The notes: a model not told the origin generated them from the sequence alone. Counted from the stretch's first letter, positions 36,144 through 46,114 are shown. The stretch: DNA of 64,000 nucleotides from Acerihabitans sp047324305 (GCF_047324305.1 NZ_CP178740.1:4402001-4466000), one strand, 5' to 3'. Program-made: numbers and translations.

Positions 36144-38864
36144 TCAGCTGGTGACTTTCTTGCCTTTCTTCTCGGATTTCACGACGTCATTTATCGTCGC
36201 TTTGATATTACCGACAGGGGCGGGCGCATTGGCCGCCGCGACGGCGTTTTCAAAGGGTTCGACGAATTTACGGCCATAGTAGGTATCCATCAGGATTTGC
36301 TTAAGTTCGGCAATCAGCGGATAACGCGGGTTGGCGCCGGTACATTGGTCATCGAACGCATCTTCCGACAGCTTGTCGACTTTTGCCAGGAAGTCTGCTT
36401 CCAGCACGCCGGCTTCGCGAATAGAGGTCGGGATGCCCAGGTCTGCCTTGATTTCGTCAAGCCAGGCGAGCAGATTCTCGATCTTCTGCGCGGTACGGTC
36501 GCCCGGTTTGCTCAGGCCCAGATGGTCCGCCACTTCGGCGTAGCGACGGCGTGCCTGCGGACGGTCGTACTGACTGAACGCGGCCTGCTTGGTCGGGTTG
36601 TCGTTGGCGTTGTAGCGGATCACGTTGGAGATCAGCATAGCATTGGCCAGGCCATGGGGAATGTGGAATTCCGACCCCAGTTTATGGGCCATGGAGTGAC
36701 ATACGCCGAGGAAGGCGTTGGCAAACGCAATACCGGCGATGGTGGCGGCGTTATGCACGCGTTCACGGGCCACCGGGTTCTTGGCGCCTTCATGATAGCT
36801 GGCCGGCAGGTATTCTTTAAGCAGCTTAATGGCCTGCAGCGCCTGGCCATCGGAAAACTCGGTGGCCATAATGGACACATAGGCTTCCAGCGCATGGGTT
36901 ACCGCATCCAGGCCGCCGAAGGCGCACAGGGATTTAGGCATGTTCATCACCAGGTTGGCGTCGACAATCGCCATATCCGGCACCAGGGCATAATCCGCCA
37001 GCGGGTATTTCTGGCCGGTGGCGTCATCGGTGACCACGGCGAACGGTGTAACTTCCGAACCGGTGCCCGAGGTGGTGGTAACCGCAATCATCCTGGCTTT
37101 TACGCCCATTTTCGGGAACTTGTAGATACGTTTACGGATATCCATAAAGCGCAGCGCCAGCTCTTCGAACGGGGTGCCCGGATGTTCGTACATCACCCAC
37201 ATGATCTTGGCGGCATCCATCGGCGAGCCGCCGCCGAGGGCAATGATGACATCGGGTTTAAACGACATCATCTGCTCGGCGCCCTTGCGCACGATGCTCA
37301 GGGTCGGATCGGCCTCAACCTCGAAGAACACTTCGGTTTCAATGCCGTGGTTTTTCAGCACCGAGGTAATCTGGTCGGCATAGCCGTTGTTGAACAGATA
37401 GCGGTCGGTGACGATAAAGGCGCGTTTTGCGCCGTCGCTGGCCACTTCGTCCAGGGCGATCGGCAATGAACCACGACGGAAATAGATGGATTTAGGAAGC
37501 TTATGCCACATCATATTTTCAGCTCGCTTGGCCACGGTTTTCTTGTTGATGAGATGCTTGACCCCGACGTTCTCGGAGATCGAGTTCCCGCCCCAGGAAC
37601 CACAACCCAGCGTCAGGGACGGCGCCAGCTTGAAGTTATAGAGGTCGCCGATACCCCCTTGGGAGGCCGGGGTGTTGATCAGGATACGCGCGGTCTTCAT
37701 CTTGTCGCCGAAAAAATTCACGCGTTCAGGCTGGTTATCCTGGTCGGTGTACAGACAAGAGGTATGGCCGATGCCGCCCATCTCCACCAATTTTTCCGCT
37801 TTGATCACGGCGTCTTCGAAATTCTTGGCGCGGTACATGGCCAGCATCGGCGACAGTTTTTCATGGGCGAAGGGTTCTGAGTCGTCCACGACGGTCACTT
37901 CACCGATCAGCACCTTGGTGTTGCCCGGCACTTTGATGCCGGCCATATCGGCAATCTTCGATGCCGCCTGGCCGACAATGGCCGCGTTAAGCGCGCCGTT
38001 TTTCAGGATGATGCCCTGAACGGCTTTCAGTTCCTCGCCGCGCAGCATATAGCCGCCATGGCTGGCGAAACGTTCGCGTACGGCGTCATAGATTTCGTCG
38101 ACCACGATAACCGACTGTTCGGAGGCGCAGATGACGCCGTTATCGAAGGTCTTCGACATCAGGATGGAGGCTACCACGCGTTTGATGTCCGCGGTTTCAT
38201 CCACCACGACCGGGGTGTTGCCGGCGCCGACGCCGATGGCAGGCTTGCCGGAGCTGTAGGCGGCCTTGACCATGCCCGGACCACCGGTGGCGAGGATCAG
38301 GTTGACCAGCGGATGATGCATAAGCTGGTTGGATAATTCCACGGTCGGCTCGTCTATCCAGCCGATGATGTCTTTCGGCGCACCGGCGGCGACAGCGGCC
38401 TTAAGCACGATTTCCGCCGCGCGGTTGGTGGCGTTCTTGGCGCGCGGATGCGGCGAGAAAATGATGCCGTTGCGGGTCTTCAGACAGATTAACGCCTTGA
38501 AGATAGCCGTCGATGTCGGGTTGGTGGTAGGCACGATACCGCAGATGATACCGATGGGTTCGGCGATGGTGATAGTGCCGAACGTATCGTCCTGGGCCAG
38601 GATGCCGCAGGTTTTTTCATCTTTATAGGCGTTGTAAATATATTCGGAGGCAAAATGGTTTTTAATCACTTTATCTTCGACGATGCCCATACCGGATTCG
38701 GCTACGGCCATCTTGGCGAGGGGGATGCGCGCATCGGCGGCGGCCAGGGCGGCGGCGCGGAAAATTTTATCCACCTGCTCCTGGGTAAAATTGGCATATT
38801 CGCGCTGGGCTTTTTTGACGCGTTCTACCAGCGTATTAAGTTCAGCGACATTAGTAACAGCCAT
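36144..38864 (-). CDS. adhE: Bifunctional acetaldehyde-CoA/alcohol dehydrogenase
   Basis: Reduces acetyl-CoA to ethanol in fermentation; it forms spirosome filaments. 906 residues (E. coli 891). The N-terminal CoA-acylating aldehyde dehydrogenase domain (about 1-440) has the catalytic Cys246 in GVICASEQS. The linker leads to an iron-dependent alcohol dehydrogenase domain (about 450-870), with metal ligands in FLGVCHSMAHKLGSEFHIPHGLANAM. The extra C-terminal residues are Ala/Pro-rich and end in basic KSEKKGKKVTS. A consensus CRP site lies about 270 bases upstream. Confidence 0.97.
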   Translation of the reverse strand: MAVTNVAELNTLVERVKKAQREYANFTQEQVDKIFRAAALAAADARIPLAKMAVAESGMGIVEDKVIKNHFASEYIYNAYKDEKTCGILAQDDTFGTITIAEPIGIICGIVPTTNPTSTAIFKALICLKTRNGIIFSPHPRAKNATNRAAEIVLKAAVAAGAPKDIIGWIDEPTVELSNQLMHHPLVNLILATGGPGMVKAAYSSGKPAIGVGAGNTPVVVDETADIKRVVASILMSKTFDNGVICASEQSVIVVDEIYDAVRERFASHGGYMLRGEELKAVQGIILKNGALNAAIVGQAASKIADMAGIKVPGNTKVLIGEVTVVDDSEPFAHEKLSPMLAMYRAKNFEDAVIKAEKLVEMGGIGHTSCLYTDQDNQPERVNFFGDKMKTARILINTPASQGGIGDLYNFKLAPSLTLGCGSWGGNSISENVGVKHLINKKTVAKRAENMMWHKLPKSIYFRRGSLPIALDEVASDGAKRAFIVTDRYLFNNGYADQITSVLKNHGIETEVFFEVEADPTLSIVRKGAEQMMSFKPDVIIALGGGSPMDAAKIMWVMYEHPGTPFEELALRFMDIRKRIYKFPKMGVKARMIAVTTTSGTGSEVTPFAVVTDDATGQKYPLADYALVPDMAIVDANLVMNMPKSLCAFGGLDAVTHALEAYVSIMATEFSDGQALQAIKLLKEYLPASYHEGAKNPVARERVHNAATIAGIAFANAFLGVCHSMAHKLGSEFHIPHGLANAMLISNVIRYNANDNPTKQAAFSQYDRPQARRRYAEVADHLGLSKPGDRTAQKIENLLAWLDEIKADLGIPTSIREAGVLEADFLAKVDKLSEDAFDDQCTGANPRYPLIAELKQILMDTYYGRKFVEPFENAVAAANAPAPVGNIKATINDVVKSEKKGKKVTS

Positions 38865-39137
38865 AATGCTCTCCTAATAAATGTTAAAATTTTGGGTTAG
38901 ATTGTTAAACTCTTTAAGTAAAAAGCCTGCCCGCCTCGCCCACAAAGATATATATGACTAATATTATATCAGTTAGTCTATCTGCCCAATCAGGGATATG
39001 CATTGGCACAATGAGCTTTTTACTTAATGAGTTTCTTCAATCACCTACTTTAACAAAAAATTCAGTTAAATTGCCGCTTTTTTATGCTTACCCGGCTTTG
39101 CGTTAAAGGGATCTTAAAGAGTATTACCGCAGTTATA

Positions 39138-39153
39138 TGTGATACATATCACA
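39138..39153. promoter_or_regulatory. CRP-cAMP site upstream of adhE
   Basis: TGTGA, TACATA, TCACA: a perfect core in a symmetric AT-rich setting (ATATGTGA ... TCACAAAT). It is 274 bases from the adhE start and over 800 from oppA, so adhE is the likelier target. Confidence 0.65.
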
Positions 39154-39789
39154 AATTATGCATGCTGACTCCATTCAGCAGGGAGGGGTAGCCGCAAAAG
39201 TTACACAGGTGCCTTAATTACGTTAACCGATGAAATGTCGGGATAAATACGATTACAATTAATTAACAAACTGGCTGCAAAATTCGCCCCAAATAGCGAT
39301 TTACCGCCGGGGGAGAAAGCAAAACGGCAGGCCGCCAGAAAAATCCACCTTAACATTGCCTGCCTAACCCCGCGCAGCGATGCTCATAACGGTCAGCATC
39401 AAAATAGGACAAAACATGCACGGAATTGGCCAAAATGCACCATAAAGCATCAGCGTATATTAACTGCGCAATGGGATTTTGTCGGCATAATGGGAAATTA
39501 ATCGTGCTTTATTTCAAAACGATAGCGGGTTTTATCGGAATTTTCCGGATTTTTTTTCAGCCTAAGCGGCAAAGGGTCTTGTCACAATGCTACTCAGATG
39601 TTATTAGTGTTTATTCACGCATCATTAGGCGTTTATTCTCTTTACAGGCCATAAATTGACCTTATGTGTTTTTATGTAACAAATGATTAAATAATAATTA
39701 TTTTTCCATGTAAGGCTGATATTTTTTGATGCCATGATAACTGTAAATAACTTCTTGCCAGGCCTGTGTCCCACCCGATTGCTGTTTTT

Positions 39790-39806
39790 GCCGGCGCCGC
39801 GCCGGC
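39790..39806 (+). other. GC-rich hairpin in the oppA leader region
   Basis: GCCGGCG, loop CCG, CGCCGGC: a 7-bp stem with a 3-base loop, followed by TTGTTTCCTTTA. It lies 160 bases before the oppA start. It could be a leader attenuator or a 5' UTR structure. Confidence 0.35.
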
Positions 39807-39965
39807 TTGTTTCCTTTATAGCCTTCACCAATAAGGAATACCGCTTCTTTGCCTTGTGGTTTCGTTCACCATAATTGGCGTGGGAGTTGTCATACCCGTT
39901 TAACGGGAACCTGCGTGCCGCAAAGCCGGGGCCACGCAATAATAAAAAACTGGAGTGCACTGATA

Positions 39966-41603
39966 ATGACCAACATCACGAAAAAGACACTGCTGGCGGC
40001 GGGCATCATTGCCGCACTGGGCGTCGTGTCGGTAGGATCCTCTTTCGCCGCGGACGTTCCCGCCGGCGTGCAGCTTAGCGACAAACAGGAATTGGTGCGC
40101 GGCAACGGCGCCGAAATACAGTCCCTCGATCCCCATAAGATAGAAGGGGTGCCGGAATCCAATATCAACCGCGATGTGCTGGAAGGGCTGACCATTAACG
40201 ACCTGTATGGCCATACGCAGCCGGGCGCCGCCGAAAGCTGGGAGACCAAGGACTCGAAAGTCTGGATCTTCCATCTGCGCAAAGACGCCAAATGGTCCAA
40301 CGGCGATCCGGTGACGGCGCAGGATTTTGTCTATAGCTGGCGTCGCCTGGCCGACCCGCAGACCGCGTCGCCGTATGAAAGCTATCCGCAGTACGCCCAT
40401 ATCGTGAATATCGATGAAATCATTGCCGGCAAAATGAAACCCGATACCCTGGGCGTTAAGGCCGTGGACGATAAGACGCTGGAAGTGACCCTGAGCCAGC
40501 CGGTGCCTTATTTTCCTAAATTACTGAGCAACCCCGCCATGTCGCCGGTGCCGCAAAAGGTGGTGGAGCAGTTTGGTGAAAAATGGACCCAGCCCGCCAA
40601 TTGGGTCGGCAACGGCGCGTATAAAGTAAAGGATTGGGTCGTCAACGAGCGTCTGGTGCTGGAGCGTAGCCCGTCCTATTGGAATAATGCCAAGACGGTG
40701 ATCAACCAGGTGACCTACCTGCCGATTTCCTCGGAAGTAACCGACGTGAACCGCTATCGCGCCGGCGAATCCGATATGACCTATAACAATCTGCCGATCG
40801 AATTATTCCAGAAGCTGAAACGCGAAATCCCGAAAGAAGTGCATGTCGATCCGTATCTGTGTACCTATTATTATGAAATCAATAACCAAAAGGCGCCCTT
40901 TACCGATGTGCGCGTGCGCACTGCGCTGAAACTGGCGCTGGATCGCGATATTATCGTTAACAAGGTCAAGGCCCAGGGCGACTTGCCCGCCTTTGGTTTT
41001 ACGCCTCCGTATACCGACGGCGCCAAGCTGACCCCGCCGGAGTGGTTTGGCTGGAGCCAGGACAAACGTAATGCCGAAGCGCGTAAGCTGCTGGAGCAGG
41101 CCGGCTACACCAAGGATAAGCCGCTGACCTTCGATTTATTGTACAATACCTCCGATCTGCATAAGAAACTGGCGATTGCCGTTGCGTCGATATGGAAAAA
41201 GAACCTGGGCGTGGAAGTCAAGTTGGTAAACCAGGAATGGAAAACCTTCCTCGATACCCGTCACCAGGGGACCTTTGATGTATCCCGCGCCGGCTGGTGT
41301 GCCGATTACAACGAACCCACCACCTTCCTGAACATTATGCTGACCAATGGTTCGAGCAATACCGCCCATTACTCCAGCCCGGCCTTTGATAAACTGATTG
41401 CCGACGCCGTCGACGCCAAGAGCGATGATGCGCGCACAACCTTGTATCAGCAGGCTGAACAGCAACTGGATAAGGATTCCGCCATCGTTCCGGTGTATTA
41501 CTATGTGAACGCCCGGCTGGTGAAACCTTATGTTGGTGGATATACCGGTAAAGATCCGCTGGATAATGTGTATGTAAAAGACCTTTACATCATCAAACAT
41601 TAA
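39966..41603 (+). CDS. oppA: Periplasmic oligopeptide-binding protein OppA
   Basis: Captures peptides of 2-5 residues for the Opp ABC importer; used for nutrition and cell-wall peptide recycling. 545 residues from MTNITKKTLLAAGIIAALG, with a signal peptide cleaved near FAA-DVPAG; 39 upstream in-frame codons are rejected. The SBP_bac_5 fold is intact, with EIQSLDPHKIEGVPESN, HLRKDAKWSNGDPVTAQDFVYSW, DPYLCTYYYEINNQ and FDVSRAGWCADYNEPTTFLN. A terminator-like hairpin after the gene should keep oppA levels above oppBCDF. Confidence 0.97.
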   Translation: MTNITKKTLLAAGIIAALGVVSVGSSFAADVPAGVQLSDKQELVRGNGAEIQSLDPHKIEGVPESNINRDVLEGLTINDLYGHTQPGAAESWETKDSKVWIFHLRKDAKWSNGDPVTAQDFVYSWRRLADPQTASPYESYPQYAHIVNIDEIIAGKMKPDTLGVKAVDDKTLEVTLSQPVPYFPKLLSNPAMSPVPQKVVEQFGEKWTQPANWVGNGAYKVKDWVVNERLVLERSPSYWNNAKTVINQVTYLPISSEVTDVNRYRAGESDMTYNNLPIELFQKLKREIPKEVHVDPYLCTYYYEINNQKAPFTDVRVRTALKLALDRDIIVNKVKAQGDLPAFGFTPPYTDGAKLTPPEWFGWSQDKRNAEARKLLEQAGYTKDKPLTFDLLYNTSDLHKKLAIAVASIWKKNLGVEVKLVNQEWKTFLDTRHQGTFDVSRAGWCADYNEPTTFLNIMLTNGSSNTAHYSSPAFDKLIADAVDAKSDDARTTLYQQAEQQLDKDSAIVPVYYYVNARLVKPYVGGYTGKDPLDNVYVKDLYIIKH

Positions 41604-41621
41604 CCAGGCGTAATGGATGAC

Positions 41622-41658
41622 AACAGGGCAGGGTCTTCACGGGCCGTGCCCTGTTTTT
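41622..41658 (+). terminator. Attenuating terminator between oppA and oppB
   Basis: AACAGGGCA (41622-41630) pairs with TGCCCTGTT (41647-41655) across a 16-base GC-rich loop, and five T follow the stem's G. It sits between oppA and the rest of the operon, so partial read-through would set the usual excess of binding protein over transporter. Confidence 0.75.
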
Positions 41659-41706
41659 CCTGTTCAAGTGAACGATTTGAATAAATGCACGTTATAGGTA
41701 TTGGGC

Positions 41707-42627
41707 ATGTTAAAGTTTATTATCCGCCGGTTGCTTGAAGCGATTCCGACGCTATTCATATTGATCACCATTTCATTTTTCATGATGCGGCTGGCGCCCG
41801 GGAGTCCGTTTACCGGCGAGCGCGGCCTGCCGCCGGAAGTGATGGCCAACATCGAAGCCAGGTACCATCTCAACGATCCGATGATAAAGCAGTACGGCGC
41901 GTATCTGGTCCAACTGGCGCACGGTGATTTCGGCCCGTCGTTCAAATATAAAGACTATTCGGTTAACGATTTGGTGGCCAATTCTTTTCCCGTCTCGGCC
42001 AAGCTAGGCCTGGCGGCGTTTATACTGGCGATGGTGGTGGGGGTATTCGCCGGCGTCATGGCGGCGCTGCGGCAAAATACCAAATGGGATTACCTGGCCA
42101 TGGGTTTTGCCATGACCGGCGTCGTCATACCCAGCTTTGTGGTGGCGCCGCTGCTGGTGCTTATCTTCGCCATTACGCTTAAATGGCTGCCGGGCGGCGG
42201 CTGGAACGGCGGCGCGCCCAGGTTTGTGCTGCTGCCGATGATTGCCCTGTCGCTGGCCTATATCGCCAGCATCGCCCGTATCACCCGTGGCTCGATGATT
42301 GAGGTGCTGCACTCCAACTTTATCCGCACCGCCCGGGCCAAGGGACTGCCCATGCGGCGCATTATTTTCAGCCACGCCCTCAAACCCGCGCTGCTGCCGG
42401 TCATTTCTTATATGGGACCGGCGTTTGTCGGCATCATTACCGGCTCCATGGTAATAGAAACCATCTTCGGACTGCCGGGGATCGGCCAGCTGTTTGTCAA
42501 CGGCGCGCTGAACCGTGATTATTCGCTGGTGTTAAGCCTGACCATCCTGGTCGGGGCGCTGACGATTTTATTTAATGCGATTGTCGATGTGCTGTACGCG
42601 GTTATCGACCCGAAAATACGTTATTAA
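41707..42627 (+). CDS. oppB: Oligopeptide ABC transporter permease OppB
   Basis: One of the two Opp membrane channel subunits. 306 residues, as in E. coli, from MLKFIIRRLLEAIPTLFILITISFFMMRLAPG. Six transmembrane segments are expected; the coupling-helix (EAA) motif is HSNFIRTARAKGLPMRRIIFSHALKPALLPV. The ATG at 41707 is preferred to the TTG two codons earlier. Ends 14 bases before oppC. Confidence 0.97.
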   Translation: MLKFIIRRLLEAIPTLFILITISFFMMRLAPGSPFTGERGLPPEVMANIEARYHLNDPMIKQYGAYLVQLAHGDFGPSFKYKDYSVNDLVANSFPVSAKLGLAAFILAMVVGVFAGVMAALRQNTKWDYLAMGFAMTGVVIPSFVVAPLLVLIFAITLKWLPGGGWNGGAPRFVLLPMIALSLAYIASIARITRGSMIEVLHSNFIRTARAKGLPMRRIIFSHALKPALLPVISYMGPAFVGIITGSMVIETIFGLPGIGQLFVNGALNRDYSLVLSLTILVGALTILFNAIVDVLYAVIDPKIRY

Positions 42628-42641
42628 GCTGGAGCACGCAC

Positions 42642-43550
42642 ATGATGATTGGTAACAAAAATAGCGAGGCTCTGGAGAAACTCAGCGAAACGCTGCAAGT
42701 GGAAGGCCGTAGCCTTTGGCAGGACGCCCGCCGGCGTTTTATCCATAACAAGGCCGCGCTAACCAGCCTTATCGTTCTGGCGCTGATCGTGGTGTTTGTC
42801 GCCCTGGCGCCTTCCCTGGCGCAATTCAGTTACGACGATACCGACTTTGCCATGATGTCGGCCGCGCCGAGTATGGAATCCGCGCATTATTTCGGCACCG
42901 ATTCCTCCGGCCGCGATCTGCTGGTGCGCGTGGCCATCGGCGGACGGATTTCCTTGATGGTCGGCGTCGCCGCCGCGCTGGTGGCGGTGATCCTGGGCAC
43001 GCTTTACGGTGCGCTGTCCGGCTATCTCGGCGGTAAAACCGACTCGGTGATGATGCGCCTGCTGGAAATCCTCAACTCTTTTCCGTTTATGTTTTTCGTT
43101 ATCCTCCTGGTGACTTTTTTCGGTCGCAATATCTTTTTGATCTTTATCGCCATCGGCATGGTGTCCTGGCTGGATATGGCGCGTATCGTGCGCGGCCAGA
43201 CCCTGGGGCTGAAACGCAAGGAGTTTATCGAGGCCGCGGTGGTCAGCGGGGTGCGTACCCGCAATATTATCCTGCGCCATATCGTCCCCAACGTGCTGGG
43301 CGTGGTGGTGGTTTATGCGTCCCTGCTGGTGCCGAGCATGATCCTGTTCGAGTCGTTCCTCAGTTTCCTGGGGCTGGGCACGCAGGAGCCGCTGAGCAGC
43401 TGGGGCGCCTTGTTAAGCGACGGCGCCAATTCCATGGAAGTGTCGCCCTGGCTGCTGATGTTTCCCGCCTTTTTCCTGGTGGTGACGCTGTTTTGTTTTA
43501 ATTTTATCGGCGATGGCCTGCGTGATGCCCTCGACCCGAAAGATCGTTAA
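42642..43550 (+). CDS. oppC: Oligopeptide ABC transporter permease OppC
   Basis: The second Opp permease. 302 residues, as in E. coli. Cytosolic N-terminus (1-38) with SLWQDARRRFIHNKAA, the OppC periplasmic loop HYFGTDSSGRDLLVRVAIGGRISL, six membrane segments and the EAA motif KEFIEAAVVSGVRTRNIILRHIVPNVLG. Ends in GDGLRDALDPKDR, conserved in the family. Confidence 0.97.
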   Translation: MMIGNKNSEALEKLSETLQVEGRSLWQDARRRFIHNKAALTSLIVLALIVVFVALAPSLAQFSYDDTDFAMMSAAPSMESAHYFGTDSSGRDLLVRVAIGGRISLMVGVAAALVAVILGTLYGALSGYLGGKTDSVMMRLLEILNSFPFMFFVILLVTFFGRNIFLIFIAIGMVSWLDMARIVRGQTLGLKRKEFIEAAVVSGVRTRNIILRHIVPNVLGVVVVYASLLVPSMILFESFLSFLGLGTQEPLSSWGALLSDGANSMEVSPWLLMFPAFFLVVTLFCFNFIGDGLRDALDPKDR

Positions 43551-43561
43551 GGAGTGCCGTG

Positions 43562-44587
43562 ATGAGCATAATCGACCCAAAAACGCCGACGCCCTCCCTG
43601 GCGTCGGCAGCGTCCGCGCCGGCATTGCTGACCGTTAAGGATTTGCGCGTGACCTTCGCCACCGCCGACGGCGATGTGACCGCGGTTAACGACCTGAACT
43701 TTACCCTGCGGGCCGGGGAAACGCTGGGTATTGTCGGCGAGTCCGGCTCGGGTAAGTCTCAGACCGCGTTTGCCCTGATGGGACTGCTGGCCGCCAACGG
43801 GCGTATTGAGGGCTCCGCCGCCTTTAATGGCCGTGAAATTCTCAACCTGCCGGAGAAGCAGCTGAACAAACTACGCGCCTCGGAAATCTCGATGATTTTC
43901 CAGGATCCGATGACGTCGCTTAATCCTTATATGCGGGTGGGCGAACAGCTGATTGAAGTACTGTTGATGCATAAAAAAATCAGCAAGCATGAGGCGTTTG
44001 AAGAGTCGGTGCGTATGCTCGACGCGGTAAAAATGCCCGAGGCGCGCAAGCGGATGCGGATGTATCCCCATGAGTTTTCCGGCGGCATGCGTCAGCGGGT
44101 GATGATCGCCATGGCGCTGCTGTGCCGGCCGAAACTGCTGATAGCCGATGAGCCTACCACCGCGCTGGATGTCACCGTCCAGGCGCAGATCATGACCTTG
44201 CTAAACGATCTGAAACGCGAGTTTAACACCGCCATCATTATGATTACCCACGATTTGGGTGTGGTGGCCGGCATCTGCGATCGCGTGCTGGTGATGTACG
44301 CGGGCCGTACCATGGAATACGGTACGGCGCGCGATATTTTTTACCAGCCCAGCCATCCTTATTCCATCGGCCTGCTGTCGGCGGTGCCACGGCTGGATGC
44401 CGACGGTTCCACCATGATGGTGACCATTCCCGGCAATCCGCCCAATCTGCTGCGTTTGCCGGAGGGCTGTCCGTTCCAGCCGCGCTGTCCTTACGCCATG
44501 GATATCTGCGTCAACATGCCGCCCCTTGAGCGGTTCGCCACGGAGCGTCTGCGCGCCTGCTATAAGCCCCTGGAGGAATTGGTATGA
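43562..44587 (+). CDS. oppD: Oligopeptide ABC transporter ATPase OppD
   Basis: One of two ATPases that power Opp. 341 residues (E. coli 337) from the ATG at 43562; the GTG one codon earlier overlaps the ribosome site. Walker A GESGSGKSQT, ABC signature EFSGGMRQRVMIA, Walker B LLIADEPTTALD, H-loop ITHDLG. The C-terminal oligopeptide-transporter extension has the Cys cluster CPFQPRCPYAMDIC, expected in this subfamily to bind an iron-sulfur cluster. Overlaps oppF by 4 bases (ATGA). Confidence 0.97.
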   Translation: MSIIDPKTPTPSLASAASAPALLTVKDLRVTFATADGDVTAVNDLNFTLRAGETLGIVGESGSGKSQTAFALMGLLAANGRIEGSAAFNGREILNLPEKQLNKLRASEISMIFQDPMTSLNPYMRVGEQLIEVLLMHKKISKHEAFEESVRMLDAVKMPEARKRMRMYPHEFSGGMRQRVMIAMALLCRPKLLIADEPTTALDVTVQAQIMTLLNDLKREFNTAIIMITHDLGVVAGICDRVLVMYAGRTMEYGTARDIFYQPSHPYSIGLLSAVPRLDADGSTMMVTIPGNPPNLLRLPEGCPFQPRCPYAMDICVNMPPLERFATERLRACYKPLEELV

Positions 44588-45600
44588 ATGCCATGGACGA
44601 ACATAAAAAGGTGCTGCTGGATGTCGAAAACCTGAAAGTGTATTTCGAGGTGAAAGGCGATAAACAGTGGTTCTGGCAACCGGCCAAGAGCCTAAAGGCG
44701 GTCGACGGCGTGTCCCTGCGGCTGTACGAGGGAGAAACGCTGGGGGTGGTGGGCGAGTCGGGCTGTGGCAAATCGACCTTTGCCCGGGCGCTGATTGGCC
44801 TGGTGAAATCCACCAGCGGGCGTATCGCCTGGCTGGGCAAGGAATTGCAGGGGATGAGCAGCGATGAGTGGCGCGAGACGCGTAACGATATCCAGATGAT
44901 TTTCCAGGACCCGCTGGCCTCGCTTAATCCGCGCATGACCATCGGCGATATCATCGCCGAGCCGTTGCATACCTATCATCCGAAGATGCCGCGCCAGTTG
45001 GTGAAAGACAAGGTGCGCAACATGATGCTGAAGGTGGGGCTGTTGCCGAATCTTATCAATCGGTATCCGCATGAGTTTTCCGGCGGGCAGTGTCAGCGTA
45101 TCGGCATCGCCCGCGCGCTGATACTTGAACCCAAGCTGGTGATTTGCGACGAGCCGGTGTCGGCGCTGGACGTGTCGATCCAGGCGCAGGTGGTGAATTT
45201 ATTGCAGCAGCTGCAGCGTGAGATGGGGCTGTCGCTGATCTTTATCGCCCACGATCTGGCGGTGGTGAAGCATATTTCCGATCGGGTGCTGGTGATGTAC
45301 CTGGGCCACGCGGTGGAGTTGGGTACGTATGATCAGGTGTATCATAATCCTCAGCATCCCTACACCAAGGCGTTGATGTCGGCGGTGCCGATACCGGATC
45401 CGGATAAGGAACGTAATAAGGCCATTCAACTGCTGGAAGGGGATTTGCCGTCGCCGATCAATCCGCCGTCGGGGTGTGTGTTCCGTACCCGGTGCCCGAT
45501 TGCCGGCGAGGCGTGCGCGGTGACGCGGCCGATACTGCAGGGCAGTTTTCGGCATGCGTGCTCCTGCATTAAGGTGGATGTGAGCCAACTGGCGCAATAA
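44584..45600 (+). CDS. oppF: Oligopeptide ABC transporter ATPase OppF
   Basis: Partner ATPase of OppD. 338 residues (E. coli 334). Walker A GESGCGKSTF, signature EFSGGQCQRIGIA, Walker B LVICDEPVSALD, H-loop IAHDLA, and the C-terminal Cys-containing segment GCVFRTRCPIAGEAC. Its start overlaps the oppD stop, so the two subunits are translationally coupled. Last gene of oppABCDF; a 1.4-kb gene-free repeat region follows. Confidence 0.97.
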   Translation: MNAMDEHKKVLLDVENLKVYFEVKGDKQWFWQPAKSLKAVDGVSLRLYEGETLGVVGESGCGKSTFARALIGLVKSTSGRIAWLGKELQGMSSDEWRETRNDIQMIFQDPLASLNPRMTIGDIIAEPLHTYHPKMPRQLVKDKVRNMMLKVGLLPNLINRYPHEFSGGQCQRIGIARALILEPKLVICDEPVSALDVSIQAQVVNLLQQLQREMGLSLIFIAHDLAVVKHISDRVLVMYLGHAVELGTYDQVYHNPQHPYTKALMSAVPIPDPDKERNKAIQLLEGDLPSPINPPSGCVFRTRCPIAGEACAVTRPILQGSFRHACSCIKVDVSQLAQ

Positions 45601-45755
45601 TCGGGAATAAAACCCACTTTACGCCAGCAGGGTGCCAGCGGGCGTACCAATGATATGGTCTGGTGATATTGGAACGCCGGATGGATGTCGCCACGTTTAT
45701 GCCGCTGCGGCGAGGGTTTCGCTGGTGGTTGGGGGGAGACTTATGCCGCTGCGGC

Positions 45756-46008
45756 GAGGGTTTCGCTTGCCGTGCGTTAGGTTGTTTTATGTCTTGCCCG
45801 GTGCCGGCAAGCGACAAGAAGGGTGGTTCGCGCCACCCTTCTTGACTTCCGCGCGTCCGGCAGACCGTGCGCCGCTGCGCGGTTCCCGGCATCACCCATC
45901 CCGTCTTTTGGACCGCACGGGACGCGCTCCCGGCGCGCCCTTTGCTTTCGCCGCTCCCGGCGGCTCATCCAGCCGCTATGCGCGCCGCCGGCGCACTCTA
46001 TGCCGGCA
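45756..46008 (+). repeat. Inverted-repeat element, copy A
   Basis: Matches the reverse complement of 46395-46650 along its length, with identical blocks such as GGTTTCGCTTGCCGTGCGTT, GGTGCCGGCAAGCGACAA and TTCGCCGCTCCCGGCGGCTC. It contains a perfect 12-bp hairpin: CAAGAAGGGTGG (45815-45826), loop TTCGCG, CCACCCTTCTTG (45833-45844). It is preceded by two diverged units of the 40-bp type (TTATGCCGCTGCGGCGAGGG at about 45698 and 45742). Confidence 0.8.
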
Positions 46009-46114
46009 CCACGTCAACACCATCGTCTGTGAGTAAATTAATGTTTTAGGGTTCTCAGCGGTATGCGTTTACCGGGAAAAATATCAGCATCCAATTTGGG
46101 CTAAAGTCTACAAT

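Larger units (their letters stand above)
38865..39965. other. Long intergenic region adhE-oppA (ychE absent)
   Basis: 1.1 kb of AT-rich DNA between divergent adhE and oppA. In E. coli the MarC-family gene ychE lies here; I find no trace of it. A 77-codon frame at 39426-39659 has no ribosome site or known motif and is not called. A CRP site (39138-39153) and a GC-rich 7-bp hairpin (39790-39806) stand out. The rest should hold the adhE promoter and the oppA promoter and leader. Confidence 0.5.

Noticed and set aside
36144..38864. Large plus-strand frames opposite adhE (up to 390 codons)
   Set aside because: These are antisense shadows of a well-conserved gene in high-GC DNA; adhE itself is unmistakable.
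39426..39659. 77-codon frame in the adhE-oppA gap
   Set aside because: No ribosome site, no family resemblance, and it lies in AT-rich leader DNA; it does not resemble ychE.
45632..46036. 134-codon frame in element A and its 108-codon counterpart in element B (46337-46663)
   Set aside because: Both share FRLPCVR and PGAGKRQ stretches, but that follows from DNA homology. The protein diverges where the hairpin is conserved, and composition is Arg/Ala/Pro-biased as in non-coding GC-rich DNA.
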